The notes beneath the pieces are model-generated. The model was not told the DNA's origin. It made no database searches and saw only the letters and a program-made list of their open reading frames with translations. From the NCBI RefSeq assembly GCF_031583575.1, contig NZ_CP134146.1, forward strand, positions 2,790,001-2,854,000: a DNA stretch of 64,000 nt, read 5' to 3'. Shown here one piece after another: positions 34,046 through 43,148 of the stretch (position 1 is its first letter; each line of letters begins with the position of its first letter). A program made the translations under genes and the position numbers. This DNA comes from Thalassotalea nanhaiensis (GTDB lineage: Bacteria; Pseudomonadota; Gammaproteobacteria; Enterobacterales; Alteromonadaceae).

Positions 34046-36337
34046 TTACTCACCAAAATGGTATGTACCTTGAATAGTTACGGTACGTGGTGCTGCTACG
34101 TAACCAATGTAGTTACCTAATGCAAATTGGTTCACATTAAGCGTTGTTTCATCAGTAATGTTACGTCCAATTACTGCAACACTCCACTTTTGATCTGCAG
34201 CTTCGAAACCTAGGCGCGCATTTACTTTCGTGTATGCATCTTGTACACCAAGTTCATCATTTACACTATCAGTGAAGTGATCACCTGTATATGAAGCCGT
34301 TACGCCTGCAACAAAGTTAATTTCACTAAACATTGGATAGTTGAAATCTAATGTTACCGTTCCTGAAGTTTCAGGAGCGTAAGCTAAATCTTGATCAGAT
34401 TGGTCACATACTGCTTGACCTGCACCAGCTTCTGGAGAGCTAGGGGCACAAACACCTTCTTCAAAGCTGTCATAAGTAGCATCTAAAAACGCTACGCTAG
34501 CTGATAAGTCGAAATACTCACCAAGTGCCCAACGAGTTTCAATTTCGATACCTTGGTTTGTTGCTTCTGCAGCATTTCTAATGGCACTTTGTGGTAAACC
34601 ATCAGGGCCATCAATAAAGCTGTTTACTTGTAAGTCATCATATTTAGTTGAGAATGCGGTAACGAATAATTGACCACGGTCATCAGCTAAAGATGTACGT
34701 AAACCAAATTCAACGGTAGTTGCAGTTTCATCATCGTATTCTAACGCTTCAGGAAGAACTGATGTAGAAGATGCAAAGCCACCAGACTTAATGCTCTGTG
34801 AACCTTTACCGTAAATCATCATGTCATCAGTTAAGTCATATTGAACAACAAGCTCAGGCATGAAGTTATCAGATGTTCTATCGCGATTTATATCACCTTG
34901 ACCATAAAATGTTGCACAAAGTGCTGCACCTGGACCTAAATCAACGGCACCGTCAACTAGGAACATAAAACAATCATCATCGTTACGAGTTAATTCTTTA
35001 TCTTCAGTAACGTAACGACCACCACCAATAACACGTAAGTTGTCATTTACATTCCAAGTTGCTGAAGCAAACACAGATGTAGTTTCAGCATCTACAGTAA
35101 ACTTAGAGTCAGATGCATCAGCTAAACCGGCAAAACCATAAATGCCTAAGTTTAAAATAGTTGGTTGACGGTTAAACAATTCACTGTCTTGGTAATACAT
35201 ACCAACAATGTAGTTGAATGTGTCAGACATTGGTGAAGTTAAACGAAGTTCAAAACTTGTCTGTTCGTACTCTTCTGTTACAGCAGCATCAGCAATAGCA
35301 AAACCTGTTGTATCAAAATCGATTACAAAGTCGTAGTTCATATCGGTATAACCAGCTGTACCAGTTAACGTATGACCACCAAAGTCATAATCAAAGCCAA
35401 GAACAACACTGTCTGACTCTTGGAATAAACCCGGCTTGTCGTAATCTAAAAGTCTATGTGCACCTAATAAACTTGCATCATAACTGTTTGTGTAATCTAA
35501 AGAGCCGTCAGAGATAGGAGAATCATCAGTGTTGAATATTTGTGCTGACATTCCTTCAGCGTCAAATTCAATTGATTCTACTTTAGCATTAAAAGATAGG
35601 TTATCAGTTGCCTCCCATACCAAAGACAAACGTACCAATGTGTCGTCATTTTCAGTTGTGGTTACACCACCGCCCATACCAGTCATGTCATTTTCAATAA
35701 AACTATCTGAAGAAGACTGTTTAGCCGCTAAACGAACACCTACTGAATCACCAATAGAGCCACCTGTTACTAGTGACGTCATTTGACCTTCATATTCTGT
35801 TTCATATTCAGCAGTGATGTCTGCAAAGAACTCATCACCTGGGTTAGTTTTTGCAGTAACTACGCTTACAGCACCGGCAGTAGAGTTCAAACCAAATAAT
35901 ACGGCTTGTGGACCACGCATAATTTCAACACGTTGAGCATCAAAAAATGGAGAACGGTATTGACGAGAACGAGGTTGATAAACGTTATCTATAAACATAC
36001 CTACTGATTGTTCAAAAGAGCGATCACCACCAGAACCCATACCACGCATATTTACGTTTGTAGAAACAATACCATCACCAATAAAGAAGTTAGGAATTGT
36101 TTCGGCTAAATCGCCCATATCGTTAACAGCCATGTTATCAAGCTGTTCACCAGACATAGCAGAAACAGCCATAGGTATTTCTTGAATTGTTTGTGTACGT
36201 TTAGTAGACGTTACCGTTATTTTTTCAATTTTGTCTGTTGCTACTGCTTCTTCAGCAATTGCAGACGGCATATATGCACAGCTAATACCACAAGCTAGGA
36301 ACAAGCCCTTTGTAACTTTATTAAATGATGGGTTCAT
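34046..36337 (-). CDS. TonB-dependent outer-membrane receptor 1
   Basis: A 763-residue receptor from the ATG at 36335–36337 (MNPSFNKVTKGLFLACG), which gives a clean signal peptide ending SAIA–EE. An upstream start would add 19 charged residues. A TonB box-like IEKITVTS precedes the plug domain (about residues 45–160: IPMAVSAMSGEQ, VEIMRGPQAVLFGLNSTAGAVSVV). The 22-strand barrel ends in the aromatic terminal strand TIQGTYHFGE. It is clearly paralogous to the receptor at 43149–45569. The substrate cannot be read from sequence; neighbours suggest amino-acid-derived compounds. A 21-bp palindrome lies about 194 bp upstream. Confidence 0.93.
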   Translation of the reverse strand: MNPSFNKVTKGLFLACGISCAYMPSAIAEEAVATDKIEKITVTSTKRTQTIQEIPMAVSAMSGEQLDNMAVNDMGDLAETIPNFFIGDGIVSTNVNMRGMGSGGDRSFEQSVGMFIDNVYQPRSRQYRSPFFDAQRVEIMRGPQAVLFGLNSTAGAVSVVTAKTNPGDEFFADITAEYETEYEGQMTSLVTGGSIGDSVGVRLAAKQSSSDSFIENDMTGMGGGVTTTENDDTLVRLSLVWEATDNLSFNAKVESIEFDAEGMSAQIFNTDDSPISDGSLDYTNSYDASLLGAHRLLDYDKPGLFQESDSVVLGFDYDFGGHTLTGTAGYTDMNYDFVIDFDTTGFAIADAAVTEEYEQTSFELRLTSPMSDTFNYIVGMYYQDSELFNRQPTILNLGIYGFAGLADASDSKFTVDAETTSVFASATWNVNDNLRVIGGGRYVTEDKELTRNDDDCFMFLVDGAVDLGPGAALCATFYGQGDINRDRTSDNFMPELVVQYDLTDDMMIYGKGSQSIKSGGFASSTSVLPEALEYDDETATTVEFGLRTSLADDRGQLFVTAFSTKYDDLQVNSFIDGPDGLPQSAIRNAAEATNQGIEIETRWALGEYFDLSASVAFLDATYDSFEEGVCAPSSPEAGAGQAVCDQSDQDLAYAPETSGTVTLDFNYPMFSEINFVAGVTASYTGDHFTDSVNDELGVQDAYTKVNARLGFEAADQKWSVAVIGRNITDETTLNVNQFALGNYIGYVAAPRTVTIQGTYHFGE

Positions 36338-36530
36338 AGTTTTTATCTCTTTAGAATACTTATGTAAATTTATTTTATTATTTTTATAATTCACTACGTT
36401 TTAGTAGTTGGTCTCTTGGATGGAGAAACCGTTTTTACTTCTTGGATAGAGAAGTAATTAAAAGTTAACTGGATAGGAAAACTCTTAAATCTGTATTTAA
36501 AATATGCAACCAAAGTGTAAATGTCAACAC

Positions 36531-36551
36531 TTAATGAGTCCAATTCATTAA
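36531..36551. promoter_or_regulatory. 21-bp palindromic operator, site 1
   Basis: TTAATGAGT-CCA-ATTCATTAA lies about 194 bp upstream of TonB receptor 1. Only one base per half departs from symmetry around the 3-base centre. The same 9-N3-9 palindrome occurs upstream of TonB receptor 2 and between the permease and MaoC genes. Confidence 0.7.
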
Positions 36552-36701
36552 CTTTTTTAAACCACTACCTACATTTCAAAACAATTCCATTACAAAACAA
36601 CAACTAACAAAGTTAAATAGCCCTACAAAGTTTCGTTAATAAATTAACACCAGACTAACAATCAAACGCTTACAATCAACAAATCGATAACAATCACCTC
36701 A

Positions 36702-36722
36702 ATAATGAGGTTGACTCACATT
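36702..36722. promoter_or_regulatory. Weaker operator-like palindrome upstream of the TetR gene
   Basis: ATAATGAGG-TTG-ACTCACATT keeps the TGAG…ACTCA core of the 21-bp palindrome. It overlaps a second perfect palindrome, ACCTCA-ATAA-TGAGGT (36696–36711). It lies about 167 bp upstream of the TetR start. Confidence 0.4.
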
Positions 36723-36835
36723 GACATTACTACGTAAACACTCTATAAAAAATAAATCACTTTTAGAAATGAAAACAAATTGTGATATTTCACTTGTTCA
36801 GTTAACAATTGATGACATGTCTTTTTAACTTATGT

Positions 36836-36854
36836 ACCCTAGGGTCTGTTGACC
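36836..36854. promoter_or_regulatory. Overlapping palindromes just upstream of the TetR gene
   Basis: The perfect 10-bp palindrome ACCCTAGGGT (36836–36845) overlaps GGTC-TGTT-GACC (36843–36854), 35–53 bases before the ATG. This is a usual place for a TetR autoregulatory operator, but the sequence differs from the 21-bp repeat. Confidence 0.4.
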
Positions 36855-36888
36855 GTAGAAATAACAACAACAATAAGAGAATGTACTA

Positions 36889-37605
36889 ATGCCACAAACA
36901 GCTAAGAAAAAAAGAGTAAGACAAAAACCTGAAGAACGCTTAGCTGAGATAATTAAAATCTCACATCAAATGTTTGTAGAAAAGGGTTATGAAGCGACAT
37001 CAATGGCTGAAGTAGCCAAAGAGATTGGCATAGTAGAAGGTACTATTTATCGTTACTTCAAGACCAAAAAAGATGTGTTACTGGTCGTATTAGAAAAGTG
37101 GTACGAAAAGGCCCTAGCCGACTATGAACAAAACTTAGCTGGTATTACTGGCGTTAAAAATAGAATGCACTTTATGATCTGGCATCACTTAAAGGTGTTG
37201 CAAGGCGATCCGGTGTTATGTGACCTTATTGTTCAGCATGTTCGTGCCAGCGACGACTACGAAACAACAAAAATTTTCCAACTCAACAAATCATACTCAA
37301 GTGCCGTTGATAAAATAATTAAAGAAGGTATTGCTGAAGGTATCTTTGTTGAAGATGCCCCTATCGCGCTTGTACGTGACATGGTTTATGGCGGTGTTGA
37401 ATACCACTCTTGGCGTTATGTGTCAGGGCGAAGTAAACGCTTGGATGTTGATAACATTGCCGACAAGATATCCCACTTTGTATATAAGTCGTTGTTAAAA
37501 ACTGGCGTTGAAGAAGTTGCAACTAACCAAAGTGATAATACGTTAATACTGAGCAAGTTAGCTAACTTAGAATCTAAAATTGATAAATTAAGCTGTAAAG
37601 ATTAA
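36889..37605 (+). CDS. TetR-family transcriptional regulator
   Basis: A 238-residue TetR regulator with a basic N terminus (KKKRVRQKPEERLAEI). The helix-turn-helix (FVEKGYEATSMAEVAKEIG, then VEGTIYRYFKTKKDVL) spans residues about 20–65. A ligand domain follows, and an unusual C-terminal tail ends in a short coiled coil (ILSKLANLESKIDKL). It is transcribed divergently from TonB receptor 1 across a 551-bp gap that holds two copies of the shared palindrome. It is the best candidate to bind that palindrome, by position and because TetR proteins bind such sites. Its effector is unknown. Confidence 0.9.
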   Translation: MPQTAKKKRVRQKPEERLAEIIKISHQMFVEKGYEATSMAEVAKEIGIVEGTIYRYFKTKKDVLLVVLEKWYEKALADYEQNLAGITGVKNRMHFMIWHHLKVLQGDPVLCDLIVQHVRASDDYETTKIFQLNKSYSSAVDKIIKEGIAEGIFVEDAPIALVRDMVYGGVEYHSWRYVSGRSKRLDVDNIADKISHFVYKSLLKTGVEEVATNQSDNTLILSKLANLESKIDKLSCKD

Positions 37606-37626
37606 TACTTAAGCCTATACCATATA

Positions 37627-37666
37627 AATAGATAAGGGCTAACCATTTGGTTAGCCCTTATCTATT
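37627..37666. terminator. Very strong bidirectional terminator between TetR and dipeptidase genes
   Basis: An 18-bp perfect stem spans 37627–37644 and 37649–37666 with an ATTT loop; the inner arm reads AAGGGCTAACC. It separates convergent genes. Confidence 0.93.
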
Positions 37667-37693
37667 TACTTAACTTAAAAGCTAAAGATTAAA

Positions 37694-38938
37694 TTATTTC
37701 CAAGATTTTTTGTATACGCGAACTAAGTTTTCACCCATTATTTTACGAATATCTTCGTTTGAGTAACCCATCTTCCATAGCTCGTCTATTACTGGTGCTA
37801 AATGCTTAGACATTTCAGCACAACCGGTTGCACCGCGTTTAAATGCATCAACCATGTAGCCGTTATCTGTGTACATATGTGAGTTTTCGATAGCAAAATC
37901 AGCAACTCGAGATACAGTCATCATATCGTCAGTACCAATACCTACGTGATCAACACCTAACACTTTTACTGCACCATCAACCATTTGTGCAAACTGTTTA
38001 GGAGTAATGTCGTCAGGCCATACGCCATCCATCATCCACTCAGTTGCAGTGATAGAAACCATACCACCCATTTCTTTCACCGTAAGTGCTTGCTCATCAG
38101 AGATCAAACGGTAACATGCAGCTAAACGGTGGAACGGGTCGCCTTTTTTATAGCCTTTTTCAGCCATACGCTTTTCCGTTTCAGTTAACGTTTCGTGTGG
38201 CTCACAACCGTAAGTTGACGCTAATGGCGAGTGAGAATAAACCGCAGGTACACCTGGGTGCTTCTCTTTCATGTAATCGGTAATGTCTTTAGTTGTTTGG
38301 TAGCCGTGATGTGACATATCTACAGTGATACCGTATTTAACCATCTCGTCGATAACTTCTTTACCATATTCAGTCAAACCTGAGTTGTCACCTGCAAGAG
38401 CAGATAAACCACCAACACCTGTTTCTTCAACGCCGTTGTATACAAGTTGCATTACACGGATACCGTCTTCGTGAAGCTCTTTTACACGACTTGCGTCACC
38501 TTCAAGCATCAAGGTTGTTTGAGCGTTCCACATTACAGCGTACTCGCCATTTTTGTGTGCTAATTCGAAGTCTTCAGGTTTGTCAACAAAACGAATTTTT
38601 GCATTTGACTCTTGTACAGCTTCGGTCCATTTGGCAAGTTCAGTTTTGTACTTAGCCCAAGTAGGTGTTGCTGGTGAAGTAAGTGTAATAGTTGCACCAG
38701 AAATACCACGAGCATGAGCTAAATCAATGTAATTAGTAACTTCACGGTTATCAGACCAACCAGTACCAAATGGCGATGCATAAAAATCAATTGCCATATT
38801 ATCTTTTAAAAACTGCTGTGCTTTTGGTGATGCAGTGTTGTGCCAGTCTTTGGTTTCAATCGATGCTGAGGCTGTACCAATGAATGATGCAGTAACAGCA
38901 ACGGCGATTAAAGATTTTAAAGAGTTACGTAATTTCAT
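37694..38938 (-). CDS. Exported M19 (renal dipeptidase) family protein lacking key metal ligands
   Basis: A 414-residue exported protein (signal peptide to about residue 25, TASA–SI) of the membrane-dipeptidase family M19. M19 enzymes cleave dipeptides, often with a C-terminal D-residue. The beta-metal histidine motifs are kept, VDMSHHG near residue 205 and VYSHSP near 234, as is GIGTD near 325. The N-terminal DxHxD is D51-F-Y-A-S55, so the His and Asp ligands are replaced. The bridging Glu region reads MWNAQTTLML without the Glu. It may use another metal arrangement or another chemistry. AGGAG precedes the ATG. Confidence 0.85.
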   Translation of the reverse strand: MKLRNSLKSLIAVAVTASFIGTASASIETKDWHNTASPKAQQFLKDNMAIDFYASPFGTGWSDNREVTNYIDLAHARGISGATITLTSPATPTWAKYKTELAKWTEAVQESNAKIRFVDKPEDFELAHKNGEYAVMWNAQTTLMLEGDASRVKELHEDGIRVMQLVYNGVEETGVGGLSALAGDNSGLTEYGKEVIDEMVKYGITVDMSHHGYQTTKDITDYMKEKHPGVPAVYSHSPLASTYGCEPHETLTETEKRMAEKGYKKGDPFHRLAACYRLISDEQALTVKEMGGMVSITATEWMMDGVWPDDITPKQFAQMVDGAVKVLGVDHVGIGTDDMMTVSRVADFAIENSHMYTDNGYMVDAFKRGATGCAEMSKHLAPVIDELWKMGYSNEDIRKIMGENLVRVYKKSWK

Positions 38939-39074
38939 ATCAAGCTCCTATAGCGTTTACGCAAAGTGATAATTAATGTTAATTCGGTTGATTTGTTAAC
39001 TTGGAGCTATTATGACAAGGATAAATCATACTATGTGTTACCCACGCAACAGATAGAGGTAAAAGACTGTAAAG

Positions 39075-39827
39075 TTAGCTTAACTTACTCGTTCCAAGCA
39101 AGTTAACTTCATTTAGAAAGGATTTTAATTGTCTTAAATCATTAACATATAAACCGCCACGGTAAGGTTCAACAATACCTTGTAGGGAGAATTCATTAAT
39201 TATGGTACTGGTATTGGAGCGATTTATACCGGCAAGATTGGCAATTTGTTGTTGGGTGATTTTAATTTTAATTGGCGAGGCATCATTTGGCGATTCGATA
39301 AATAAGTGATAATGACTGTTTTGCACTCGACAGATATCTAATAAGGTATAGGCAACTTTGACTATTGATGGTGTTGCTAAACTCACCAAGCATTTCTCAA
39401 ACATGGTGTCTGAGCGTACTGATTTTATGAAGAACAATAATTTAAACAACTCATCCGACTGGCTCATTAAATAATTAAGATGTGAAATTGGGATTTTTAA
39501 GTATTCAATATTTTGTAGAAACTCTCCTGTCATACCGCTTGGAAACTTAAAGTTCATAATGGGTGCGTAGCACATCCAATCAGATGGACCATAGAGTTTA
39601 CTTAAACTAAAGCCATCGGTAAGCAATGGTGCCGTTACCATTAAACTTCCCTTGAGCAAATAATAAATACCGTATTGTTCTTGATTATGTAAGTTAAACT
39701 CACTACCACTTATATGAGTTTTCTTAATAGCACCAGATAAAAAACTCTCTGTAAAGCTATCACTAAGATCACATGGCCAGTCAATTTGCGTTTGATATTG
39801 TTCTATTTTTTGCTGATTAAGGGGCAA
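39075..39827 (-). CDS. Crp/Fnr-family transcriptional regulator
   Basis: A 250-residue regulator with an N-terminal cyclic-nucleotide-binding-like beta-roll (about residues 15–130: GIYYLLKGSLMVTAPL). A dimer helix follows, then a C-terminal winged helix (ITQQQIANLAGINRSNTSTII, about 190–210). The roll lacks the Arg/Ser phosphate-binding cassette of true CRP and has no Fnr cysteine cluster, so the ligand is unknown. Translation starts at TTG (39825–39827), 8 bases after AGGA. It lies between the dipeptidase homologue and the deacylase-like lipoprotein. Confidence 0.85.
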   Translation of the reverse strand: MPLNQQKIEQYQTQIDWPCDLSDSFTESFLSGAIKKTHISGSEFNLHNQEQYGIYYLLKGSLMVTAPLLTDGFSLSKLYGPSDWMCYAPIMNFKFPSGMTGEFLQNIEYLKIPISHLNYLMSQSDELFKLLFFIKSVRSDTMFEKCLVSLATPSIVKVAYTLLDICRVQNSHYHLFIESPNDASPIKIKITQQQIANLAGINRSNTSTIINEFSLQGIVEPYRGGLYVNDLRQLKSFLNEVNLLGTSKLS

Positions 39828-39894
39828 GGTTTTAATCCTGATGCTTAGTTATTATATATATTTAACTTTATTCGCTATTTAACCTAAGAACAAT

Positions 39895-39919
39895 AAAAAA
39901 GCCTCATCATTTGACGAGG
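39895..39919 (-). terminator. Intrinsic terminator after deacylase-like gene
   Basis: CCTCATC (39902–39908) and GACGAGG (39913–39919) form a stem with one G·U pair and an ATTT loop. The A-run at 39895–39900 supplies the T tract on the minus strand. Confidence 0.75.
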
Positions 39920-39943
39920 GTTTTAGTTCAGCTTAATTGTAAT

Positions 39944-41629
39944 CTACTTATTCTCGTTCAGAGTTTCGGCTCTTAATGGCGTAGTTTCAATCAAGTTCTG
40001 CGCTTTCCATGCTTCTTCTGTGATCTCTTCATAACGCCCTTTCTCTTCTACAGGGAATCGGATCGGCTGACCTGCATGGACATCTTTTTGCACTTTAGAG
40101 TCTTTAACGACAATAGATCCGTTAACAAGTACATAAGGAATACCTGTCGATGGCAGTCCGTTGCTACCGGATTTAAACGTTGCATGTTCAGTCACATTTT
40201 CAGCATCAATTAACACAATATCAGCCACCATGCCCTCTTGCATTCTGCCACGCTCTTGCATTGCCTTTAAGCCGGTGTCACCCATAAACTTTGCAGGCCA
40301 GTAGCTTAATTGACTTAACGTATGCATTAAGGGTACTCCTTCTTCACGAGCAATCCTTAGAGTTACGGCATGCGTGCCTGCTGCTCTTGGATGACCCGCG
40401 TAGTCCTCATAGGAATCATCCCAGTCAAGAAATTCGCCTTTGCTATTCAATCCCGGCATGCCATCACCAGCAACAATAAAGCCTTCAACTTTTGTCCATT
40501 CTGGTAGCCATTTTTTACGAGGCGGGCTGTAAGCAACTAACGTTCTGCCAGGTTCATCTTTAACAAATTTTAAGAACTCTTCTTTAGTCACAAATTTATC
40601 TAATTGCGGATCATAAATAGTTTCTTCATACTTAAAATTCATAAGGTCTTGCCAAATAGGTGGCTGCACAATGGCCGCGCCATAATTACCAGATCCAGCT
40701 ATCCAAGGGTAATAGGTTGCCCAAACATTATAACCTTGCTCGCGGGCTTGGCTTAACAATTCTTGAGTTTCCCACCAACCAAAGTCATTATCGTGATGGA
40801 TCTCAAGTGGAGCATTTAGTGCCATCGCATTGGCAATTATTTCTTTTGCTCCAATAGGACCTTCCGTTGGCGGTGTCGCACTTGGATGAAAGCGGTGATG
40901 TACAGCCGTTACACGGCCATATTGGCCAGCTAATTTTTGCGTAGTGTACATTTCATAACTTACAATTGCTTTACCAGCATAACCAATAAGGGAGCCTATA
41001 CCTAAAGCACCCTGACGCAATTCCTCATCAAGAATGGCATGTACCTGATTTATTTGTTCATAGCTTGACTTATCATTAGCCCAGCCTTCATGACCATCTT
41101 TGCCCGACTCGCCTCTATGCTTGCTTAGGGTATATGGCATTGAAACATCTGGGCCAGTTAGATCCATCTCAGGATCATGAATACGCATACGTGCATATTC
41201 TTGCCCAGCTACTGCGCCAAAGTTCGCTTGAGTGTTACCTTCACGTTTAGCATACCACTCGGGGATATTTAACACGCCAACTTCAAAATCCATTTGCGTG
41301 GTAACACCGTCACGTAAGTTAACTTTTATTCCCCAAGGATCTAAGCCATGTTGCTCGTAATCAATAAAACCAGCAGTAACGACATGTCCGCTGGCATCAA
41401 TAACCTCATCACCTGAAATGTCTTGTTCAGTAATCGCCATTATACGACCATCTTTTATGCCTACGTTACGCACCCCATCAAAGTTAGTTTCAGGGTCCAT
41501 AACGCGGCCATTGTTAATCACCACGTCATAACTTACATTAGCTAGATTTACAGTTGATACATCACTTTCTGTTTGACTGCAGGCAGTAATAGTAGCTAAA
41601 AAACTTAGCGTGATTAATTTATTTTTCAT
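39944..41629 (-). CDS. Amidohydrolase lipoprotein, N-acyl-D-amino-acid deacylase type
   Basis: A 561-residue lipoprotein: the lipobox ITAC places the lipidated cysteine at C17. The amidohydrolase barrel resembles D-aminoacylase and N-acyl-D-glutamate deacylase, which free D-amino acids from N-acyl forms. Supporting stretches are VVTAGFID, LRDGVTTQMDFEVG, LGIGSLIGYAG, TAVHHRFHPS, LEIHHDND and MVADIVLID near the C terminus. The first metal motif is E91-Q-H93 where HxH is usual. It lies 126 bp downstream of the dadA-like gene on the same strand, which supports a D-amino-acid role. Confidence 0.82.
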   Translation of the reverse strand: MKNKLITLSFLATITACSQTESDVSTVNLANVSYDVVINNGRVMDPETNFDGVRNVGIKDGRIMAITEQDISGDEVIDASGHVVTAGFIDYEQHGLDPWGIKVNLRDGVTTQMDFEVGVLNIPEWYAKREGNTQANFGAVAGQEYARMRIHDPEMDLTGPDVSMPYTLSKHRGESGKDGHEGWANDKSSYEQINQVHAILDEELRQGALGIGSLIGYAGKAIVSYEMYTTQKLAGQYGRVTAVHHRFHPSATPPTEGPIGAKEIIANAMALNAPLEIHHDNDFGWWETQELLSQAREQGYNVWATYYPWIAGSGNYGAAIVQPPIWQDLMNFKYEETIYDPQLDKFVTKEEFLKFVKDEPGRTLVAYSPPRKKWLPEWTKVEGFIVAGDGMPGLNSKGEFLDWDDSYEDYAGHPRAAGTHAVTLRIAREEGVPLMHTLSQLSYWPAKFMGDTGLKAMQERGRMQEGMVADIVLIDAENVTEHATFKSGSNGLPSTGIPYVLVNGSIVVKDSKVQKDVHAGQPIRFPVEEKGRYEEITEEAWKAQNLIETTPLRAETLNENK

Positions 41630-41755
41630 TTATTTCCCTCACAATCAATACGTTATAGATGACATAAGCATTTGTCGTCATTTTAAATATAGTTGATGAA
41701 TAACGAAGTGATACTTAAAATTATCACTTTAATGCCATGTAATATTTTATACTGT

Positions 41756-43021
41756 TTAAAACCGACAAATGGAAAACGGTGATATATCAAAGCGTGTGGA
41801 TTTTTTAAAAATAGTATCAGCTAATAAACGTCCGCAGGCTGCAGATGTTGTCCACCCTTGCGCCCCTTGACCAGTATTAATGAATAAGCCGTCGACTTTT
41901 GTTTTTCCTAAAATAGCTATACCATCACAGCTCATAGGCCTAAAACCGGCCCAAGGATTTAATTGGTCGCGATCCATGTTTTGAGCAAAATCGGGAAAAA
42001 CAGATTCAACCAAGCCAATTAAATTATCAATACGGTCTTGCGATATTTCAGGGTCAAAACCAGCAAACTCGGCTGTACCAGCAACTCTAAGTGTATTACC
42101 TAGCGGGTTAATACCCGCGTGTAAATTCATATCGGCAATGAGATGTTTAGGTTTGTTATCCCAACCATTCATAGGTATAGACAAAGAATAGCCTTTCGCC
42201 GGCTTTACTGGAACTTTAATGCCTAACGGCGCGAATAAGCTTGAGGCTTTTGCCCCGGTTGCGACAACAACCTTATCAGCTTGCATGCTTTGTCTATTTT
42301 TATTCATTTCTACATTAAACAACGTTGCCTGTTTGGTGATACTTGATACTGGCGAATTAAATAAAAACCTAACACCTCGTTGTTTTAATACGTTCGTCAT
42401 TTGCTGACAAAAAATATGTGAATTACCCGCTTCATCGCCACTAAAAAGTAACGAACCAGATAATTTATCTTTAATGGGATTCAATGAAGGTTCGACATTA
42501 ATTGTTGCTTGAGCATCAAGCATTTTAAAATCAGCATTCCCCATTTCTTTGAATATTTCAGATAAGTGTAAATGTTCATCCAGTGAACGCTGGTCGCGGA
42601 AAATCTTTAACGTACCATTTGATGAATGCCTATAATCAATTTTTGTATCTTGGCGAATTTGCTCAAGTAGCTCTACTGAGTAATTAGCCAATTTACCCGT
42701 TTGTCTATTAGCGTTTAAATAGTCAATCATATTGGCGTACTTTAAAAACTGCAATCCCCAAACAGTTAAATCTGGTATTGCTTTTAAACGAAATAACAAT
42801 GGAGAATCTTTGCGGCCAAGGTATTTCAACATGACTTTTGCAATACCGGGAGCATTCCATGGATCAACAGCCGACGGGGTAATACCGCCACCGTTACCAA
42901 AGCTACACTCCATAGCAGCCCCTGAAGCGGCATCAATAACACTAACCTCAGCACCAAATTTATTTAAATAATAAGCAGTGGTGATTCCTTGCACCCCTGC
43001 GCCAATAACTACTATGTGCAT
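41756..43021 (-). CDS. dadA: D-amino acid dehydrogenase, DadA type
   Basis: A 421-residue FAD-dependent oxidoreductase of the DAO/DadA family (E. coli DadA 432). The FAD-binding GxGxxG motif is VIGAGVQGITTAYYL (residues 5–19). SFGNGGGITPSAVDPW resembles the DadA N-terminal substrate loop, and PWAGFRPMSCDGIAILG with NTGQGAQGWTTSAACGRLLAD is the C-terminal FAD/substrate signature. It oxidises D-amino acids to imino acids, which hydrolyse to 2-oxoacids and ammonia, feeding electrons to the respiratory chain. AAGAG precedes the ATG. The symbol is by similarity. Confidence 0.88.
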   Translation of the reverse strand: MHIVVIGAGVQGITTAYYLNKFGAEVSVIDAASGAAMECSFGNGGGITPSAVDPWNAPGIAKVMLKYLGRKDSPLLFRLKAIPDLTVWGLQFLKYANMIDYLNANRQTGKLANYSVELLEQIRQDTKIDYRHSSNGTLKIFRDQRSLDEHLHLSEIFKEMGNADFKMLDAQATINVEPSLNPIKDKLSGSLLFSGDEAGNSHIFCQQMTNVLKQRGVRFLFNSPVSSITKQATLFNVEMNKNRQSMQADKVVVATGAKASSLFAPLGIKVPVKPAKGYSLSIPMNGWDNKPKHLIADMNLHAGINPLGNTLRVAGTAEFAGFDPEISQDRIDNLIGLVESVFPDFAQNMDRDQLNPWAGFRPMSCDGIAILGKTKVDGLFINTGQGAQGWTTSAACGRLLADTIFKKSTRFDISPFSICRF

Positions 43022-43077
43022 AAAATACTCTTGTATGAACTTATACTTAACGATAAAGATGCTCTCAAATAAAATTA

Positions 43078-43100
43078 AAAAGGCAGGAACCTCCTACCTT
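43078..43100 (-). terminator. Probable terminator between TonB receptor 2 and dadA
   Basis: AAGGCAGGA (43079–43087) pairs with TCCTACCTT (43091–43099) apart from one mismatch, with an ACC loop. The minus strand continues into T-rich sequence. Confidence 0.6.
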
Positions 43101-43148
43101 CTTAACGAGTTCTTTATATTATAGAGAACACTTACTCTCTTACCTTGA

